A program made the translations under genes and the position numbers. A stretch of DNA of 64,000 nt from Mycoplasma struthionis (GTDB lineage Bacteria > Bacillota_I > Bacilli_A > Mycoplasmatales > Metamycoplasmataceae): contig NZ_CP034044.1 of the NCBI RefSeq assembly GCF_003855455.1, positions 620,001-684,000 of the forward strand, read 5' to 3'. Below are positions 42,021 to 52,654 of the stretch, in pieces. Below the pieces are notes generated by a model. The model did not search any database. It saw nothing but the letters and a program-made list of their open reading frames with translations, and was not told where the DNA came from. Numbering within the stretch: the stretch's first letter is position 1; every line of letters begins with the position of its first letter.

Positions 42021-42452
42021 TTATTTATTTATTTTTTTAGCAAACATATCTAGAACTTTATTAACAAATTTATAATCATTATTTGGAACATAATTTTTAG
42101 TTATTTTAACCATTTCATTTATTACAACTAATTTATCATTATGAAGCATTTCATATTCTCCATAAATGATGATTGCTCTTGTTAAAGGAGAGATTCTTTC
42201 TCATTCTCATTCTGATGATATTAAAGATTTTGAAACTTTAATAAATCTATCATAATCTAAAGCAATTTCTTCAATTACTTTTAATTCAGAAGCTGATAAA
42301 TCTTGATTTTTAAAAATTTCATTAGAATCAATTTTTTCATTAAACAATTCTGCTTGATAAATTATTGTAATAATATTGATTCTAAATTTTAAGGCTTTAT
42401 ATAAAAACCTAATTTTATTTTTATTTATTTCAGTTTTATTATTTTGATCCAT
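42021..42452 (-). CDS. nusB: transcription antitermination factor NusB
   Basis: 143 aa, alpha-helical. It reads MDQNNKTEINKNKIRFLYKA, with ALKFRINIITIIYQAELFNE, and after the TGA-coded Trp WERISPLTRAIIIYGEYEML, the conserved NusB C-terminal block. NusB with S10 binds boxA of rRNA transcripts. SD GGAG lies at the end of the upstream ymdB. Confidence 0.85.
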
Positions 42453-42454
42453 TT

Positions 42455-43258
42455 TTACTCCTGAATATTTATTAATTTAATAAATTTATTATCGTTATTT
42501 TTTGTTAATTTAAATAGAACACCGTTTAATTGACATTTATTATTAGATACTTTAAAAGAAGAGTGTAAGCCATAACGCATTTTTTCATATACTTCTTGAA
42601 AATTAGAACCAATAGCGCAATCTCTAGGCCCACACATACCTGCATCAGTTGTGTAATAAGTTCCTTTTGGTAAAATGTGAGCATCATTTGTTTGAATGTG
42701 TGTGTGAGTTCCAAATAGTGCGTCAACCTTACCGTCTACATACAACCCAAAAATTGATTTTTCTGAAGTTGTTTCAGCATGAAAATCAATGATAAAATAA
42801 TCTGCAACTGTTTTTAAAAAAAGCTCATCAAATTTATCAAAGAAATTAGTTGCTACTTCTTCTTTTCAAGGCGGCAATAAAGGATTAAAAGTTATTCCCA
42901 TAAAAGACATAACTGCTATTTTATTTGCTTTTATTTCAAAAACACGTACACCTGAACCTGGATAATCATTTTCTGTATTTGCTGGTCTAATTAAATCATT
43001 ATTATTAATTATTTCTAAAATTCCATCTTTTGCCCAAACGTGGTTTCCTAAAGTAAAAGCATCTATTCCTATTTCTTTAAGTTTTTTATAATCTTTAGGA
43101 ATAAAGCCTTTTCTTCCTGAAACATTTTCAGCTTGAGCTATGACAAAATCAATATCATATTCTTTTTTTAGATTCTCTAAATTTTTAGTAACAAACTCTA
43201 TGCCTGGTTTACCAAAAATATCACCTAAAAATAACACATTCAATTCGTCTTTTTTCAT
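42455..43258 (-). CDS. ymdB: YmdB-type calcineurin-like phosphodiesterase
   Basis: 267 aa, TIGR00282 family (YmdB, 2',3'-cyclic-nucleotide phosphodiesterase-like in Bacillus). Metal ligands in NVLFLGDIFGKPG, NVSGRKGF and TLGNHVWAKDGI, then DFHAETTSEK, and GTHTHIQTND. A TGA-coded Trp lies in WKEEVATN. TATAAT seven bases before the ATG and no ribosome binding site point to a leaderless mRNA. First gene of the operon running to nadD. Confidence 0.9.
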
Positions 43259-43265
43259 ATTTAAA

Positions 43266-43271
43266 ATTATA
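43266..43271 (-). promoter_or_regulatory. -10 box of the ymdB operon, leaderless
   Basis: TATAAT ends seven bases before the ymdB ATG. It follows the recA terminator, which supports an independent transcript. Confidence 0.6.
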
Positions 43272-43289
43272 AACTAATAATTTATAAAA

Positions 43290-43321
43290 AAGTTAAATAA
43301 CGATAAAGCATTATTTAACTT
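43290..43321 (-). terminator. intrinsic terminator after recA
   Basis: AAGTTAAATAA pairs with TTATTTAACTT around a ten-base loop, followed on the minus strand by TTTTTTATAA. Starts about 12 bases after the recA stop. Confidence 0.8.
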
Positions 43322-43332
43322 ATAAAATGATA

Positions 43333-44343
43333 TTAATTTGTTAGTTTTTCCAGTACTTTTTGTTCTATTTCTTTATATAGTTCTTGATTGGTTTGAAATA
43401 GAATTTGTAAATTCATATTGCCTTGTGCAATGTTTTCACCATTATAACTATATCAAGAACCTTTTTTAGTTAAAATTTCAAATTCTTCAGCGAAATTAAT
43501 AACTTCCGAAACTTTTGAAATTCCTTTTGAAAAAATGATTTCAATTTGAGCTGTTTTATATGGTGCAGCTAATTTATTTTTAACAACTTTACATTTAATT
43601 TGATTTCCAGTTATGTCGCCATTTGTTGTTAAGTTTTGAGCTTTTCTAACTTCTAAACGAATTGAAGCATAAAATTTTAAAGCTTTACCACCTGCAGTAG
43701 TTTCGGGATTACCAAAGATAACTCCAATTTTTTCTCTAATTTGATTTATAAAAATTACTGTTGTTTTGTTTTTTGCTAATGAACCAGTTATTTTTCTTAA
43801 AGCTTTAGACATCAAACGAGCTTGTGCACCAATTGCTTGATCGCGCATATCTCCATTTAACTCAGCTTCTGGAACTAAAGCGGCCACAGAATCAACTACT
43901 ATTAAATCAATTGCTCCGGTTTTAGCTAAACTATCTACTATTTCTAATGCTTGTTCACCTGAATCTGGTTGAGATAAAATTAAATTATTAATATCAACTC
44001 CTAAATTTCTTGCGTAAATAGGATCGATTGAATGCTCAGCATCAATAAAAGCAGCTATACCACCTTTTTTTTGTATTTCATAAATTGCATGTAAAGCAAT
44101 TGTAGTTTTACCAGAACTTTCAGGTCCATAAATTTCAATAATTCTGCCTTCAGGTCAACCATTAATTCCTAAAATATTATCTATTGCAAGCGATCCACTT
44201 GAAAATGTTTTTGGAATAATATTTGGCTTTTCTCCTAAAATCATTATCGCTTCAGGACCGAATTTTTTTTCAATTTCTTTAAAAGTTTCTTCAATTAAAG
44301 AGTCGTTCATTAATGAACTATTTTTTGATTTATCTTTACTCAT
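43333..44343 (-). CDS. recA: recombinase RecA
   Basis: 336 aa. Strand exchange and repair. Walker [16 protein letters not shown], Walker [16 protein letters not shown] and the MAW-type [15 protein letters not shown] loop; also [17 protein letters not shown]. Two TGA-coded Trp (in GWPEGRII and GSWYSY). AGGAG precedes the ATG. Closed by a terminator; the region upstream (44344-44412) has no gene. Confidence 0.97.
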
Positions 44344-44412
44344 TTTTTTCTCCTGAACTTATTTTAAAAAAAGAATAATTTATTTTTAGTTATTTGAGAA
44401 AAATAGAGAAAA

Positions 44413-46584
44413 CTACTTATTAAAAGTTAAATCAAATTTCTTAGTTGCTCAATCTTCTAAAAGAACTGATAAAGTAATATTTCTTTGATTTTCATCTTTT
44501 TGATAAATATCTTTTACTTTTATTGAATAAATTCCTTTAATATTTTTTAATTCATTTATTACTTTTTCTAATGATTCTTTTTGTTTTAATTCTATTGTAA
44601 TATCACGGCTTTTCAAAGGTTCGTGTTTATAGTTTTTAAATTCAAGTTTTTTATTTTCTAATTCATCTAAAAATATTTCAGCAAATATAGCATCTGTATT
44701 TATAAAGCTAGGATGTAATTTTGCTATATATCCAATTAATTTATTATCTTTATAAATTTCTAATGATGCATTAGGATTAAAAATTTCTAAATTTGATTTT
44801 CTAATTTCTAGATCTTGATTTGTTAATGAAATAATGTCTTCTTTTATTTCATTAAAAGTTTTTTCATTTGAAACTAAACCTAAAACGTTTATTTTATCGC
44901 TTATCATTCCAATTTCAAAATATGAGCCTTTTTTAAGTTCTTGTTTTTCATTGTAATTTAAAGCAGTATATAAACTTGAAATCATTGAATGTCTTATTTG
45001 AGAGTGATCATAATTTTTAGAATCTAAAGCATTGAATGTTTCTATAAAATTAAAAGGATTAAAAACATTGTTTTCAGGTTTAATTAAAGTATAAGTTCTA
45101 ATATTTAAATAACCTTTTTGTTTTAAAATATTATTAAATTTAGGTTCTAAAATTTCAGTATTTAATAATCTTGTTATTTTAGGTTGTTTTGAAGGGAAAT
45201 TATCATAACCATAAAATCTAAATAGTTCTTCAACAAAATCTTGAATATTATTTAAATCATAACGATAAGTTGGAAAAGTAACTGTTGAAAGATCAGATTT
45301 AAATTTAAAATCTAATGTTTTTAAAGTCATTAAAATTTCTTGATAACGTTTGGTTGTTGTTATATTAAAACCAGCAAATTTAGTAATGTATTTATTATCA
45401 ATTAAAATAGACTTTTTAGTAACTTTAGGAGCATTTATAAGTTCAGAATATTCATTTAAATATTGAGATAGAAAATTATAAGCAAGTAATATAGCACCTA
45501 AAGCAATTTCTTTATTAGCTCTTGCTGAAGCATTTGTATCTAATTTTATTTGTTTAGCATTTTTTCTAATTTCTTTAATATCAAAAGATGCTAATTCAAA
45601 AATTGCTTTTGAAGCCGTAGCTTTAAATTGATAATTTTCAAAACCAATTGTAGCTGCTAATGAAACTGAATCATTTCCATTTTTGATTACTAAATTATTA
45701 TTTAATTCAACTTCTTTATTGCCTAAAATAGTTACTTTTTCAGTCACTAATTCAGTAGAAAATTCATTTGATTTTAATTCATCTTTATTATAAACATGGC
45801 AAGGAACAGCAGTGTATAATAAAACAAAATTTGTTAAATCAACTGCATTGTTAAATGTTTTAATATTATGTTTTCATAACAAAAACTCTTCAGCTAAAGA
45901 TAATTTTAAATTATCATTTTTAGCTTCAATTAAACTAAATGAGTTAGTTTTTGTAAGATTGGTAATTTTAATATCAGATTCTAAATTTGGGTTTGCTTTA
46001 AAATTTGTTTTAACTGAAGTTTTAAAATAAGTAGCTAATTCTTTTGCAAAAATTAAATAACAACTTGCATCTGCTCTATTAGATAAAATTGATACATCAA
46101 TCATGTAATCATTTAAATCAAAATATTCAACAGGATCTAAAGATAAATCAATTGCATCAACGTGAAATATTCCTTCAAATTTATCTTCTCTTGCACCTTC
46201 TTGTTTAATTCCTAATTCACCAAGCCCCACAAACATTCCGTGTGAAGTTATGCCTTTCATTTCTTTTGATGCAAAAACTGTTGAACCAGATATAGAACCA
46301 GGAACAAAAGCCATTACATAATCGCCTTCATGCATATTTTCTGCTGTTGTTTGAATTACTGATTTTTGATTATTTGCAAATTCAACTTCACAAACAGTTA
46401 ATCTATCAGCATTTGGATTTTTATAAGCTTTTAAAACTTTACAAAATTTTACACCTTCTACATCTGCTATTTTATAGTATTCTTCAACTTCAAAACCAAT
46501 TGAATTAATTGCTTTTGTAACATCTTCTATAGATTTGTTTTTTAAATTTGCTAAACGACATAATGTTTTATATGAAAAAAGCAT
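44413..46584 (-). CDS. pheT: phenylalanyl-tRNA synthetase beta subunit
   Basis: 723 aa, near the lower end for the family. It starts MLFSYKTLCRLANLKNKSIE. N-terminal EMAP-like tRNA-binding domain (NPNADRLTVCEVEF), B3/4 region VSILSNRADASCYLIF, B5 domain and the C-terminal FDX-ACB domain (YKHEPLKSRDITIELKQ). Some expected blocks are short, but the frame is intact throughout. Its Shine-Dalgarno AGGAG lies over the pheS stop, eight bases apart. Partner of pheS. Confidence 0.96.
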
Positions 46585-46592
46585 GTTATCTC

Positions 46593-47533
46593 CTATCTAA
46601 ATTGTTTTAAAAATCTTTGATCATTTGTATATAGTTCTCTTATGTCATCTATTCCATATTTAATCATTACAATTCTTTCAATACCTATTCCAGCAGCAAT
46701 TCCGTTCATATTGTTTGTATAACCAGCTGAACGTAAAACATTTTCATCAATCATTCCAGCTCCTAAAACTTCTATTCAACGGTTTTTAAAGAATATATCC
46801 ACTTCAACACTAGGTTCAGTAAATGGGAAATATGAAGGACGTAAACGAATTTCAATTTTTTCTTCAAGAACATATGAAAGCATTTCTTTTAAAGTATAAA
46901 TTAATGTAGCAAAAGAGTGATTTCCAACGCTTACTAAATCAAGTTGAGTAAATTGATGTGTGTGAGTTCTATCTTCTTCATCGTTACGATAAACTCTTCC
47001 AATAGCAAATTGTGAAAATTCTTGATTTTTATGTTTTTCTAAAGCCATAGCACTTATTCCGGTGTTATGTGTTCTTAATAATAAATTTTCTTTTAAATAT
47101 AAAGAATCTTGCATTTCTCTTGCTGGGTGAGATTTTGGAATATTTAATCTTTCAAAATTATATTCATCGCTAACCATTTCGCTTTCATGATATTCAAAAT
47201 ATCCATTAGACACTAATCAAGTTCTAAAACGATCGGCAATAATATTAATTGGATGAATTGCACCTTTTTTATCTGTAGGCCAAGCAATATCTTCAAAGTC
47301 TTTTTCTAAACGATTTTGAATTTCTATATTTAATAATTTTTCTTTTGCTTTTTCAAAAAAGTCTTCAGCTTCTTTTTAAGTGCTTGGATTTTTTTACCTA
47401 TTTCAGCTTTTTTATCTTTTTCTGCAGTTTTTAATTGTGCCATTAAATCTAATAATTCAGCTGAGTTATTAAATTGATTTTTTAATAGTTTTAAATCTTC
47501 TTGGTTGTTTATTAAATTTAAATCAAATTTCAT
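46593..47533 (-). pseudogene. pheS: phenylalanyl-tRNA synthetase alpha subunit, frameshifted
   Basis: Catalytic class II subunit. The first frame starts MKFDLNLINNQEDLKLLKNQ and enters nonsense (KKKLKTFLKKQKKNY, stop at 47330) after GKKIQALKK. The next frame resumes at once as EAEDFFEKAKEKLLNIEIQ and continues through SHPAREMQDSLYL, EDRTHTHQFTQLD and GIGIERI to the end QRFLKQFR. One extra A in the A5 run at about 47373-47377 would restore 313 aa. Length is two above a multiple of three. Because the gene is essential, a sequence error is far more likely than loss. Confidence 0.92.
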
Positions 47534-47537
47534 ATTA

Positions 47538-48743
47538 TTACCTTTCTTTTTTTAATTTTTTTCAATACTCTAAAACTTTTTGTTCATATATAGAATTACC
47601 AAATTTATAAAAATTAAAGTTTAAAAGTTTGTCTGGCAAGTATTGTTGAAATACATAATGGTTTTCAAAATCATGAGGATATAAATAATTAATTCCTCTG
47701 CCTAGTTTTGATGCTGATTTATAATGAGCATCTTTTAAATGATTAGGTACATCATAAATATAATTTTGATTAATTAAATCATTTACATTTTTAGCAGCTA
47801 AATAAGCTGAGTTTGATTTAGGACTTAAAGATATTAATAAAATTGCATTTGCAATTGGTAAATAACCTTCTGGCATTCCTAATCTTTCAAAAGCATTTAT
47901 AGCTGTCATAACTTCAATTGCTAATTTAGAATTAGCTAATCCTACATCTTCATAAGTTGCACAAATCATTCTTCTAAATAATCCGTCAAAATCTCCTGAT
48001 TTAACAATAATAAAACCTCAATATAAAGCGGCGTTTCAATCAGAACCTCTTAAAGATTTATGAAAAGCTGATAAATAATTGTAATGTTCATCACCTTTTT
48101 CATCTGAAGCAAATTGTAAACTCGGCAAAATCGTTTTAACAGTTTTTAAATCAATAGGAACTTTTTTAGATAAGTTTAAAACAAGTTCTAATAAATTAAT
48201 TGCTGCTCTAAAATCACCATTAGCTTGTGTTGCTAAAAAATATGCAACTTCTTTATCTAATTCAAAATTTTGATTTTTTGCTATTTCAAGCAATTTATTT
48301 GAAATATCTTTTTCTTCAAGGCGAGATAGTTCAATAATAGTGCATCTAGAACGTAATGCAGGATTTAATTTAAAATATGGATTTTCAGTAGTTGTTGCAT
48401 AAATAGTTATTAGTCCATTTTCTAAATAAGGAAGTAAAATATCTTGTTTATCTTTATTCAAACGATGAATTTCGTCAATAATAACTATTTTGTTATTTTT
48501 TATTTTGGTTACTAAATCTTCTTTTTTATCAATAGCAGCATTAAAGCAATCAAAACTAACATTTAATTCATTTGCTAAAATGTATGAAATTGTAGTTTTA
48601 CCGCTTCCTGGTCTACCATAAAAAATAAAAGACCTTAAATCTTGATTTTCAATTATGCTTTCAAATAAAATCCTTTTATTATCTTCACATACAAAATCTT
48701 TTAAAGTTTCAGGTCTACTTAAAAATGCTAAATTCTTGTCCAT
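47538..48743 (-). CDS. rarA: replication-associated recombination protein RarA/MgsA
   Basis: AAA+ ATPase of the replication-restart/clamp-loader family; 401 aa. Walker A FIFYGRPGSGKTTISYILAN, Walker B IVIIDEIHRL, sensor ATTTENPYFKLNPALRSRC. C-terminal part after TGA codons includes MICATYEDVGLANSK, typical for RarA. Ends EYWKKLKKER four bases before pheS. TATAAT at 48754-48759 lies ten bases before the ATG. Confidence 0.92.
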
Positions 48744-48753
48744 ATTTATTTAA

Positions 48754-48759
48754 ATTATA
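48754..48759 (-). promoter_or_regulatory. -10 box of rarA-pheS-pheT
   Basis: TATAAT ten bases upstream of the rarA ATG, with no ribosome binding site between, so nearly leaderless. It would drive rarA-pheS-pheT. Confidence 0.55.
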
Positions 48760-48772
48760 AAGCAAAAAATTT

Positions 48773-49192
48773 TTAAAAATAACCTTTATTTAAATTATTT
48801 TTTTGCAATAATTTGATCGAATTCTTGTTCTCTTTCTTTTTTAAAAAAATGACTGAAGCAGTGATGGTTAAAAACCGACTAACAAAAATTCCAGCAATAA
48901 ATAAAATAAAAATATTTATTAAATTTAATCTATAACTTAAATAAGATAAATAAGCTGCAATACTTATAGAAGAAACAGCAAAAATTAAATAAAAAGTTAA
49001 TGATACAGCAAATAAAATTCCTAAAATCATGTTTTCTTTTTTTTGTTCATCTGTTAAGAGACTTTTATCAGTTGTTCTAGTTAATAAAATCGCGCTTGAT
49101 AAAATAACTCATAATAAAAATATAAGAAAAGCAAGATTTAAAAGAGATAAAATAATTTGTCATATTGCTAGTTTTTTAATATGTTTATTCAT
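48773..49192 (-). CDS. unknown small membrane protein
   Basis: 139 aa, read with TGA as Trp from MNKHIKKLAIWQIILSLLNL; AAGGAG precedes the ATG. About three or four helices (residues 8-36, 58-85, 90-118), then a Lys/Asn-rich tail ending NKGYF. No recognisable family. It lies between rpsR and rarA, after the rpsR terminator. Confidence 0.6.
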
Positions 49193-49221
49193 ATATACTC
49201 CTTATATAATTTTAGCAAAAT

Positions 49222-49243
49222 AAAAAGCACAAACGTGCTTTTT
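49222..49243 (-). terminator. intrinsic terminator after rpsF-ssb-rpsR
   Basis: AAAAAGCAC pairs with GTGCTTTTT around AAAC, 15 bases after the rpsR stop; the T-rich arm ends the transcript. Confidence 0.85.
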
Positions 49244-49258
49244 ATTCTTGCGAATTTT

Positions 49259-49567
49259 CTAGTTATTTGTTGGTTGAACTGATTCTTCTTTTTTAGCTTC
49301 AACAGCTTTTTTATTATCTCTTTTAACTGGTCCGATGTAAGGTAAAACAGCAACAAATCTAGCTCTTTTAATTGCTAAAGAAACTGCTCTTTGGTGTTTT
49401 GCACATGTACCTGTAATACGAGATGATAAAATTTTCCCTTGTAAATTAACTAGTTTTAATAGAACTTCTTCATTTTTGTAATCGATATCTTGAACTGGTT
49501 GTTTGCTTGAACAAAATTGACATGGACGTTTACGAACGAAAGCTTTTTTACGAATTACTCTTGCCAT
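49259..49567 (-). CDS. rpsR: 30S ribosomal protein S18
   Basis: 102 aa. It starts MARVIRKKAFVRKRPCQFCS, has the core DYKNEEVLLKLVNLQGKILS, RITGTCAKHQRAVSLAIKRA and a mollicute-type tail. The CxxC pair CQFC is kept in this lineage as in zinc-binding forms. Last gene of rpsF-ssb-rpsR. Confidence 0.96.
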   Translation of the reverse strand: MARVIRKKAFVRKRPCQFCSSKQPVQDIDYKNEEVLLKLVNLQGKILSSRITGTCAKHQRAVSLAIKRARFVAVLPYIGPVKRDNKKAVEAKKEESVQPTNN

Positions 49568-49589
49568 AATTTTTTCTCCTTAAAAATAA

Positions 49590-50075
49590 TTATTCTTGTC
49601 AATCTAAATCTATGATTTCTGATGATACATCATCATTAACTGTTTCTGGTTGATTTAGATTTTGTTCTTCAGGAATTGAGAATTGTTCTTGATTATTATT
49701 GTAATTATTGTTGACATTATTGATTGTTGATGTTTTTTTACGATTTTCTGATGCTTCCCTGCTTTCTAATGAAGCTATTCTATCGACTGCTACTGAATAT
49801 GAGTTTACCAATTGGTCGAATTGTCCGGGAACTTTAGAAGATTGGAATGAGCCTTCTATGGATACAAGTGATCCTTTGCTTAAATAATTATTAACGAATA
49901 TAGCATCAGTTCTTCAAGCCACACATGGAATATAGTCTGTTATTTGCTCTCCGTTTGTTCCTTTATAAGCACGGTTTACTGCAACTGTGAAACGTGAATA
50001 TTCAATTCCTCCAGTTTTTGTAATACCTTTATAAGGGTCTTGGGCTAAACGCCCCACAATAATAACTTTATTCAT
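49590..50075 (-). CDS. ssb: single-stranded DNA-binding protein
   Basis: 161 aa. OB fold: MNKVIIVGRLAQDPYKGITK, EYSRFTVAVNRAYKG, YIPCVAWRTDAIFVNNYLSK, GSLVSIEGSFQSSK. Polar Asn/Gln-rich linker then an acidic C-terminal tip ending DLDWQE with a TGA-coded Trp (other SSB tips end in a hydrophobic residue such as DDIPF). AGGAGG precedes the ATG. Sits in the usual place between rpsF and rpsR. Confidence 0.94.
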
Positions 50076-50124
50076 CTCTCCTCCTTTTAAATTAATTATT
50101 TATCTTCTTGAACTTTTTTTGGAC

Positions 50125-50523
50125 TTACTTTACGTTCTTGTTTTTCTTCGCCTTGTGCTGGTTTTTGTTCTCTTTTTGGAAAGGTTTCTTTTCGCCTTTA
50201 ACAAATGGTTTTCTTTGTAAAGCTTTTTTAACTTTTCTTGGTTTTAAACCTTTTTCAGAATCTAAATTAATAATTAAAGTTCTTAAAATGCTTTTATCGA
50301 TATTTAGTTTTCTTGTTAATTCAGCCATTAATTCAGGTGCTGATTTTGTAGTAACTAAATAATATGAAGCTCTAGTTAATTTTTTAATTGGATAAGCTAA
50401 TTCAGTTCTTTCCAATTTTTCAACTTTTGAAGATTTTTCATCTAAAACACTAAATAATAGTGATTTAAATTCTTCATCAGTTGATTTAGGGTTTACTAGA
50501 ATCATAATTTCATAGTTTGACAT
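50125..50523 (-). CDS. rpsF: 30S ribosomal protein S6 (C-terminal tail probably frameshifted)
   Basis: S6 core is clear: MSNYEIMILVNPKSTDEEFK, ELAYPIKKLTRASYYLVTTK. The current frame ends KAKKNKNVK using AAG, AAC, GCG and CAC, codons that are rare here. If one base is restored near 50180, the next frame gives KREQKPAQGEEKQERK and ends KKVQEDK at 50096, using the usual codons and leaving a 20-base gap to ssb. I therefore believe the true end is 50096 (142 aa). Preceded by a leader with two hairpins. Confidence 0.88.
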   Translation of the reverse strand: MSNYEIMILVNPKSTDEEFKSLLFSVLDEKSSKVEKLERTELAYPIKKLTRASYYLVTTKSAPELMAELTRKLNIDKSILRTLIINLDSEKGLKPRKVKKALQRKPFVKGEKKPFQKENKNQHKAKKNKNVK

Positions 50524-50532
50524 TATTTTTCT

Positions 50533-50605
50533 CCTTCTGGACTTTTGGACCTAATGGTCAAGGAGTCACCCCTTGTTAACTTATACATTTAACAATTAAA
50601 TTATA
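50533..50605 (-). promoter_or_regulatory. rpsF leader with two small hairpins
   Basis: TATAAT at 50600-50605. The leader then contains CAAGGGGTGACTCCTTG and GACCATTAGGTC, two hairpin-forming stretches, followed by AGAAGGAG and the ATG. S6:S18 autoregulatory leaders occur upstream of rpsF in other bacteria, but I cannot see their CCG motif here, so assignment is open. Confidence 0.5.
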
Positions 50606-50648
50606 CATTAAAATGCCTTAAATAGTATTAGAATTTTTTATAAAAAAA

Positions 50649-50671
50649 TTAAAAAGCAACTTGTGCTTTTT
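50649..50671 (-). terminator. intrinsic terminator overlapping the CNNM gene stop
   Basis: AAAAAGCA pairs with TGCTTTTT around ACTTG. The TAA stop lies at the foot of the stem. Confidence 0.75.
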
Positions 50672-51971
50672 AACTTCAATCAATTTCAATGTAATCAAAT
50701 TTTGTTTCTTTTGATTTTTTTGATAATACTTTAAATTGGATTTTTTCTTTATAAATAAATTTAGTGTTTTTTCTTAAACTATGTCCAACTTGATTTTCAA
50801 GTCATGTTGAAAGATTTAGATTTTTGTCTTTATCTTCTAATTCGAAATCTCAATAATCTGCAAATTCTAGTTGTTTTCATAATGTTTTCATTAAAACAGT
50901 ACCTTTAGCTTCACAACGTTCTAAACTTATTTCATAAATTTGTTCATCGTCATCAAACTCATCATAAATTTCACCAACAACTTCTTCTAAAATGTCTTCA
51001 ATTGTAATGATTCCTATTGCTTTATCATTACTATTATTTTCAACAACAAAAGCCATTTGAGCTCTTGATTGACGCATTTTTTCTAAAGCTACTGATAAAT
51101 TTGAGTTAGCTGAAATATTTGGAACTGTTTTTATGTAATTTAATATATTTCCTCTTTCTAAAAAGAAAATATCTTTTAAAAGTAAAATACCAATTAGATC
51201 TCCATCTTTTTCAACTGGAATTCTTGAATAATTAGTTTCTTTAAATTTCATTAAAGCGTCTTTTAAACTAGCTTTATGTGATAAAACTTCAACGTTTTTT
51301 AATTTAATGTAATGTTGAGAAACTTTTGTTGAATCAAGCTCTAAAACATTTTGAGCCATAACAGATTCTTTTGTTTCTAAAACACCTTCATCTTGAGCTA
51401 TATCTAAAAGACTTTGTATTTCATTTTCTGTATTTGTTATATAAATTTTCTTACCTATTTTTGATATTAAATATGTTATCGGTAAAAACACTCAATAAAG
51501 AGCTTCAATAATTCAATATAGTGATTTTACTGTTCTTTCAGGGTTTGATTTTGCAATTAATTTAGGAATAATTTCAGCAAAAAATACAATTATAGGTGTC
51601 ATTACTGCTGTAGAAATTAATGCTGATGTTCCTGTGTCTAATAATGCAGCTGATAAAACATATGTTAATAAAGTAGATGAAGCAATATTAACTAAATTGT
51701 TAGCTATTAAAATAGTTCCTAAGGTTCTATTAAAAAACTTGTGTTGCTTTTGAATTAATTTAGCACCAACAACTTTTTTTTCTATCATTGCTTCAATTTT
51801 TGCTTTACTCATTGAAGTGTATGCTGTTTCCATTGCAGAAAAGATAGCACTAAAAACAAGTAATAAGATTAATAAAATTGAATAAAGTGCAAATTGCCAT
51901 GGCTCTGCCATTTTTTGATTTGTTACTTTTGTAGTCTCATTTAATAAACTATAACTGAGCGAGTCGTCCAT
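50670..51971 (-). CDS. CNNM/CorC-type protein with CBS domains
   Basis: 433 aa. CNNM (DUF21) transmembrane domain: hydrophobic helices at about residues 27-50, 83-110 and 115-140 with AMETAYTSMSKAKIEAMIEK and TPIIVFFAEIIPKLIAK; then two CBS motifs (HKASLKDALMKFKETNYSR and LSVALEKMRQSRAQMAFVVE); then a C-terminal CorC_HlyC-like domain. Probably involved in magnesium/cobalt handling, or a hemolysin-related protein as often named; neither is proven. Three TGA-coded Trp. GGAG Shine-Dalgarno. Confidence 0.85.
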
Positions 51972-52035
51972 TTCTAATTTTCTCCGTATTTATTTAAATA
52001 TATAGTTATTATATAAAAAATATTAAAATATAAGT

Positions 52036-52041
52036 TAAAAT
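52036..52041 (+). promoter_or_regulatory. -10 box of def, leaderless
   Basis: TAAAAT ends six bases before the def ATG and no Shine-Dalgarno is present. Consistent with a leaderless mRNA. Confidence 0.55.
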
Positions 52042-52047
52042 AATTTT

Positions 52048-52608
52048 ATGTTTAAATATGAAGATGTTAAATTAGTAGAATTGCCAGAAAAAATTTTGAG
52101 AGTTAAATCTCAAGATGTTTCATGGCCTTTAGTTAAAGAAGATGAATTATTAATTGAAAAAATGATTTATCATGTTGATGATAGTCAAGAAGAAAATACA
52201 AAATTCCGTCCTGCAGTTGGAGTAGCAGCTATACAATACGGAATTCCTAAAAATATTTTTTATATAATGATTAAAGATGAAAATACAAATGAATATATTT
52301 TTAAAGATGCTTTAATTAATCCTAAATTAATAGGACATTCAGATCATAAATTAGCATTGCCTGAAGGCGAGGGATGTTTAAGTGTTAATGAAAAACATCC
52401 AAATCAAGCTGGTTATGTTTTTAGATATTCAAGAGTAATTGTAAAAGCTTATTCATATTATGAAAGAAAAGAAAAAGTGTATGATGTTTCTGGTTATCCA
52501 GCAATAGTAATGCAACATGAATATGACCATTTACAAGGTAAATTATTTATTGATCATATAAATAAAAAACAACCATGAAAAATGAAAGACGATGCTTCAT
52601 TATTATAA
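52048..52608 (+). CDS. def: peptide deformylase
   Basis: Removes N-formyl from nascent proteins; 186 aa. Motif 1 GVAAIQYG (usual GLAAPQVG), motif 2 EGCLSV with the metal Cys, motif 3 HEYDHLQG with metal His residues. After KKQP the frame passes TGA (Trp) and ends KMKDDASLL. Plus strand, monocistronic, with a bidirectional terminator behind it. Confidence 0.95.
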
Positions 52609-52610
52609 AA

Positions 52611-52654
52611 AAACTATTTAATTAAGCTTTATGCCTAAATTAAATAGTTTTTTA
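52611..52654. terminator. bidirectional terminator between def and the membrane gene
   Basis: AAACTATTTAATT pairs with AATTAAATAGTTT around a 14-base loop with A/T tracts on both sides. It serves def (plus) and the minus-strand gene ending at 52652. Confidence 0.8.
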
